Source of the DNA: Blattamonas nauphoetae
Lineage: Eukaryota; Preaxostyla; Oxymonadida
DNA length: 64,000 nucleotides
NCBI GenBank assembly: GCA_033064195.1
Contig: JARBJD010000365.1
Location: 1 to 64,000, forward strand
Reading direction: 5' to 3'
The stretch's first letter is position 1. The number at the start of each line of letters is the position of its first letter. Shown piece after piece: positions 61,057 through 64,000 of the stretch. The notes below the pieces were generated by a model. The model did not search any database. It was not told the DNA's origin and saw nothing but the letters and a program-made list of their open reading frames with translations. The translations under genes were made by a program, and so were the position numbers.

Positions 61057-64000
61057 GGGTTTACTGGCAGATGCTGAAGTGCTGAATCAGTAACGCAAAG
61101 CGAAAGAAAAGAATATTAAAAGTTACTCACCCTTGAAGGGGCCATTGAGTCCGCCCGCACCAGTTTCTCTTACCACTGGTCGGGACCCATCTGGGGGCTG
61201 CCGCTTCCTTGCACCAGCTTTGGGCTGAGTCTTGGGTCGTCCACGGCACTTGGGTGGGGGGTCCATTCGGGGGCTGTCGGGAGCCCATGTGGGGTCATCT
61301 TCCTGGGAGAGAGAGTCGTCACAAGAAGATGAGAAAGAGGAAGAGGGAGTCGATTTCTTCCTTCGTCCTGTTCGCGGGACTTGCTTCTTGGGTCTTGCCC
61401 GCTTTGGTCTGGCAAAGTTCGGAGCTATTGACTTGTCATCTTGTTTTGGATTGGGTAGCTTGCGTTTCGGTCTGAGAGTCCTTGGTGGGAAGTTGCCCTT
61501 GGAGGGGCACTTGTGTGAAGTGACTTCCTCATCAATTGTCAAGTCAACGAAAGTTTTCCTTTTTGAGCCATTTTGGGGCTGGCCAAGGTCGTTGTGGTCG
61601 TCGTCGGAATCCAACTCAATCAGAACAGCCGCGGGCGGTATTTGAGTTTGGGGTGTTCTGGTGGGCTGTGAGGAGCCCGGAATTGGGTTGAGTGAAATTG
61701 AAGGTGGAGGGGTAAAGGAGATCGGAAGAGTGTCTGAGCCAAAAGTGATTTGCTCCAGAGAGGGCTCAATGTCAATGTCGATATCAGTGAGGGTCAGCCC
61801 AGGAGGGGGCATCTGGCTGACTTCGGCATCCTGTGTGGTCGACCCAGGAATGGGTAAGAGACCGACTTCGGCATCACTTGGAGTCAGCCCTGGGGCGGGC
61901 TCTTGATCAACATTGACATCGGTTGGGGGTAACCCGAAGATGATCTCTTGAATGACTTCGGCATCATTGGAAGGGAGTTCAACAATCATCTTCTGACCAA
62001 CTTCGGCATCTTTTTGAGTCGACCCTTGGAGGGGCAATTGGGTGGCATCGGGATCCATTGGAGTTGGCCCAAATTGGGGTTGAATGGAAAAATCACAAAT
62101 GGGTGGATTGTCTTCCGAAAAAAGTTCCTCGAATGATATTTCGGGTTTCTCGTCAGTCCTTCGCTCTGACAACTCCCTGTGTGAAAAGTTGGTTGAATCA
62201 GGTTCACAGCGGGTACTGGTCAAAGACATTGGATTTTCGAGATTTGGCCCCGAAATGGGCAAATCACTGTCGGAACAATCAACTTCCATTCCTGCATAAA
62301 CGAGATCACTGTCCACGGATTGGGCCAATTCGTGATCGGAACTGTCCCTTTCCATGGTCTCGACAATGTGCTCTTCTGGTGACGTGGAGGTCATGATAAC
62401 CATTGAGCCCTCAGAAGGGCCAGGAATAGAAGGTTGAGAGGGAGACTCTGAAGATGAAGTTAGAGCCACGAGGGGCGGTTGAGAAACTTTATGTTCAGAG
62501 TTGGGTTGTGGAACATAATAAAACCGAGGAGTGAAAATGATGGAAGTTGGCCGGGTGAGGGTGGGAGTGTGTTTTTCAACTGATTGGTTATTTGCCGGGA
62601 GGTTGAGCGTAAGTTGATGATTTGAAGAATTTCGAGATGGCCCTGAGCGGGGCACTTGAGGTGGTCCAGAGGGAGGTGAAGAAGAAGGTGAGGTTGAGGG
62701 TGGGCCCTGAGAGGGCGAAGCAAGATTCGGCCCCAGAGAGGGCAAAGCAAGATTCGGTTGTTGAGAATGAAGATTCACCGCACTGAGTAAATATGTTGTG
62801 CTTGGTGAAGGTTGGGTGTTGAGCCCATTTTGGGCATCTTGTTGAACTGAAAAATTCTGAAGACTCCATGTGAGTTTTGACAGACACGACGTTCCATGAT
62901 GCATCTGCTTTGTTCCAGGACAAGAGAGGTCATTTGGAGGAAGTGGTAGACTTGGGCTGATTTGTGCCCATCTCGGGCCACCTTCTTCATAAAAGTCCAA
63001 AAACAGTTCCATGTTGTTCCCAAGCTGACCATTCTCACTGATCCCAATGCCAATCACCTTGTGTTCTTGTCCAAGTTTCTTGTAGTGTTTGAACTTGCCC
63101 TCTTCAGCCTGGTTGACAGCTGTTCGAGGGTCGGGGAGGAGACCCCGGTGGAGGGCATTTGGGATGTCTTGGGCGATTGTCAAGTCGAGCCCAAAGGTGA
63201 GGGTGTTCCCAGAGCGGTCACCACCCTGGAGGAGGTTAGTGACGAATTTGTGATTGCTCACTTGGGTTGTGATAGTGACTCGGATGTCAGCAATGGCCCC
63301 AGCGGGTCTGGGCTTTGTGCCCAAATTGATCCCATCCATCCAAACTGGCTTTTCCAACTCAGTGACCACATTGGGTATCTGTTGAAGAAGACGGTTCAAC
63401 CAAAGTTTGATTGTGGTGTGCCGGGCTGTCCTTGCGGATCCATTGATTTGACAGCAGGAGGCATGGTCGACCCGAAATTGGACTGAACAAAGTGGGCAAG
63501 GTACAGAGTAGTTCAAATTCCTTCCTTGTTTATCCAGCAGTGTTTTCCCAATTCGTACGATGTGGGTTCTTTGAGCATTCTGTAGTTGAGAGAGTTCAGA
63601 ATGGTGTCGTTGTCCAAAACATGGAATTTGTCCACAGGCATCATGGTGACCCAAAATGGGCTCGACAAAGCACAGATCGTGGCATGTCGATTTTGAGCCC
63701 AATCTGGGAGAGGGTCTCTCCATTGGGTCAATTTGTCCTTTCCAACAGACGAACCATCTTCCCCTGCCCGCGTCGGGCTTTTCAAATTGGTCAGGATTCA
63801 GCATGCTGATGACTGAAATGACCATCTGAAGGGGCTGAATGTTGATGATGGTGGTTCCTGCCCGAGTTGGAATGGAGCCCCAGATGGGTTGGGGTTGGCT
63901 TGCCAGAGGAAGGGCCGTCTTGACGTCATGGCATGGACAAGGGAAGGAATGTTTGAGCCCGCGAATGAGCTGAAGCCAAGTCCACCATCTTCAACGTTGG
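61057..64000 (-). mobile_element. Non-LTR retrotransposon copy 2, runs off the window
   Basis: A second copy in the same direction, very similar to copy 1 across about 2.9 kb. Its 3' untranslated part (61057-61122) again ends TAAACCCT. The match to copy 1 continues at least to 64000, so the 5' end is outside. Differences include a 27-bp tandem duplication near 62707-62758 and several one-base length changes in homopolymer runs. Confidence 0.85.
61123..64000 (-). pseudogene. Retrotransposon ORF of copy 2, frame-shifted near its 5' part
   Basis: The C-terminal 730 or so codons are open and match copy 1: Cys cluster, PD-(D/E)XK-like nuclease, DAEV-repeat tail, VLIELDSDDD, FVDLTIDEE, CRGRPK. Toward the 5' side the frame shifts relative to copy 1 where homopolymers are one base shorter (near 63547, 63654, 63738 and 63830). 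Beyond 63830 the similarity goes on in another frame to the window edge. It also lost one nuclease-adjacent match (MKKVARDG becomes a shifted EEGGPRW stretch near 62990). Either this copy is decaying or some of the shifts are assembly errors in homopolymers. Confidence 0.7.

Overview
The window looks like nuclear DNA of a flagellate protist, most probably an oxymonad (Preaxostyla) close to Blattamonas nauphoetae. The evidence is a Polinton with protein-primed DNA polymerase B, a HEAT-like protein of a type I associate with that genome, tiny spliceosomal introns (about 29-104 nt, donors mostly GTGTGY, GTATGY or GTCTGY), giant beta-helix surface proteins with a kinase-like tail, and use of TAA, TAG and TGA as stops (standard code). 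The species call is from memory of protein families, not from a search.

Layout. 1-6690: decayed Polinton/Maverick on the minus strand (integrase, an acidic protein, PolB, a small repeat protein), followed at 7030-8400 by a 139-bp tandem array whose best units contain inverted arms. 8400-10560: no gene seen. 10562-14175: remnants of two plus-strand genes (helical ARM/HEAT-like; multi-pass membrane protein) separated by a 32-bp minisatellite (11650-12478). 14304-15404: HEAT-like protein, minus strand. 15483-20696: intron-rich plus-strand gene, modelled here as 16 exons and 1453 codons, with a region like axonemal dynein light chain. 21121-25988: minus-strand, three-exon gene with an RHS/Crinkler-like P-loop start and a long helical tail.

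26828-55347 is the most striking part: four intronless genes for secreted or type-I membrane beta-helix proteins (2599, 3666, 721 and 1294 aa), partly arranged as divergent pairs (130 bp between the first two). Three of them carry, after the transmembrane helix, a shortened kinase-like domain that keeps APE, subdomain IX and XI features but has lost the Gly-loop, Lys, HRD and DFG. They look like receptor pseudokinases. A normal, apparently active CK1-family kinase gene (46454-48457) lies among them.

56375-57468 is a 24-bp minisatellite in which all six frames are largely open. 57663-64000 holds two head-to-tail copies of a non-LTR retrotransposon with a PD-(D/E)XK-like nuclease, a Cys/His cluster and an unusual C-terminal tail with SUMO-interaction-like and AT-hook-like motifs. 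Copy 1 is 5'-truncated inside the reverse transcriptase; copy 2 runs off the window. Both copies end in a telomere-like TAAACCCT.
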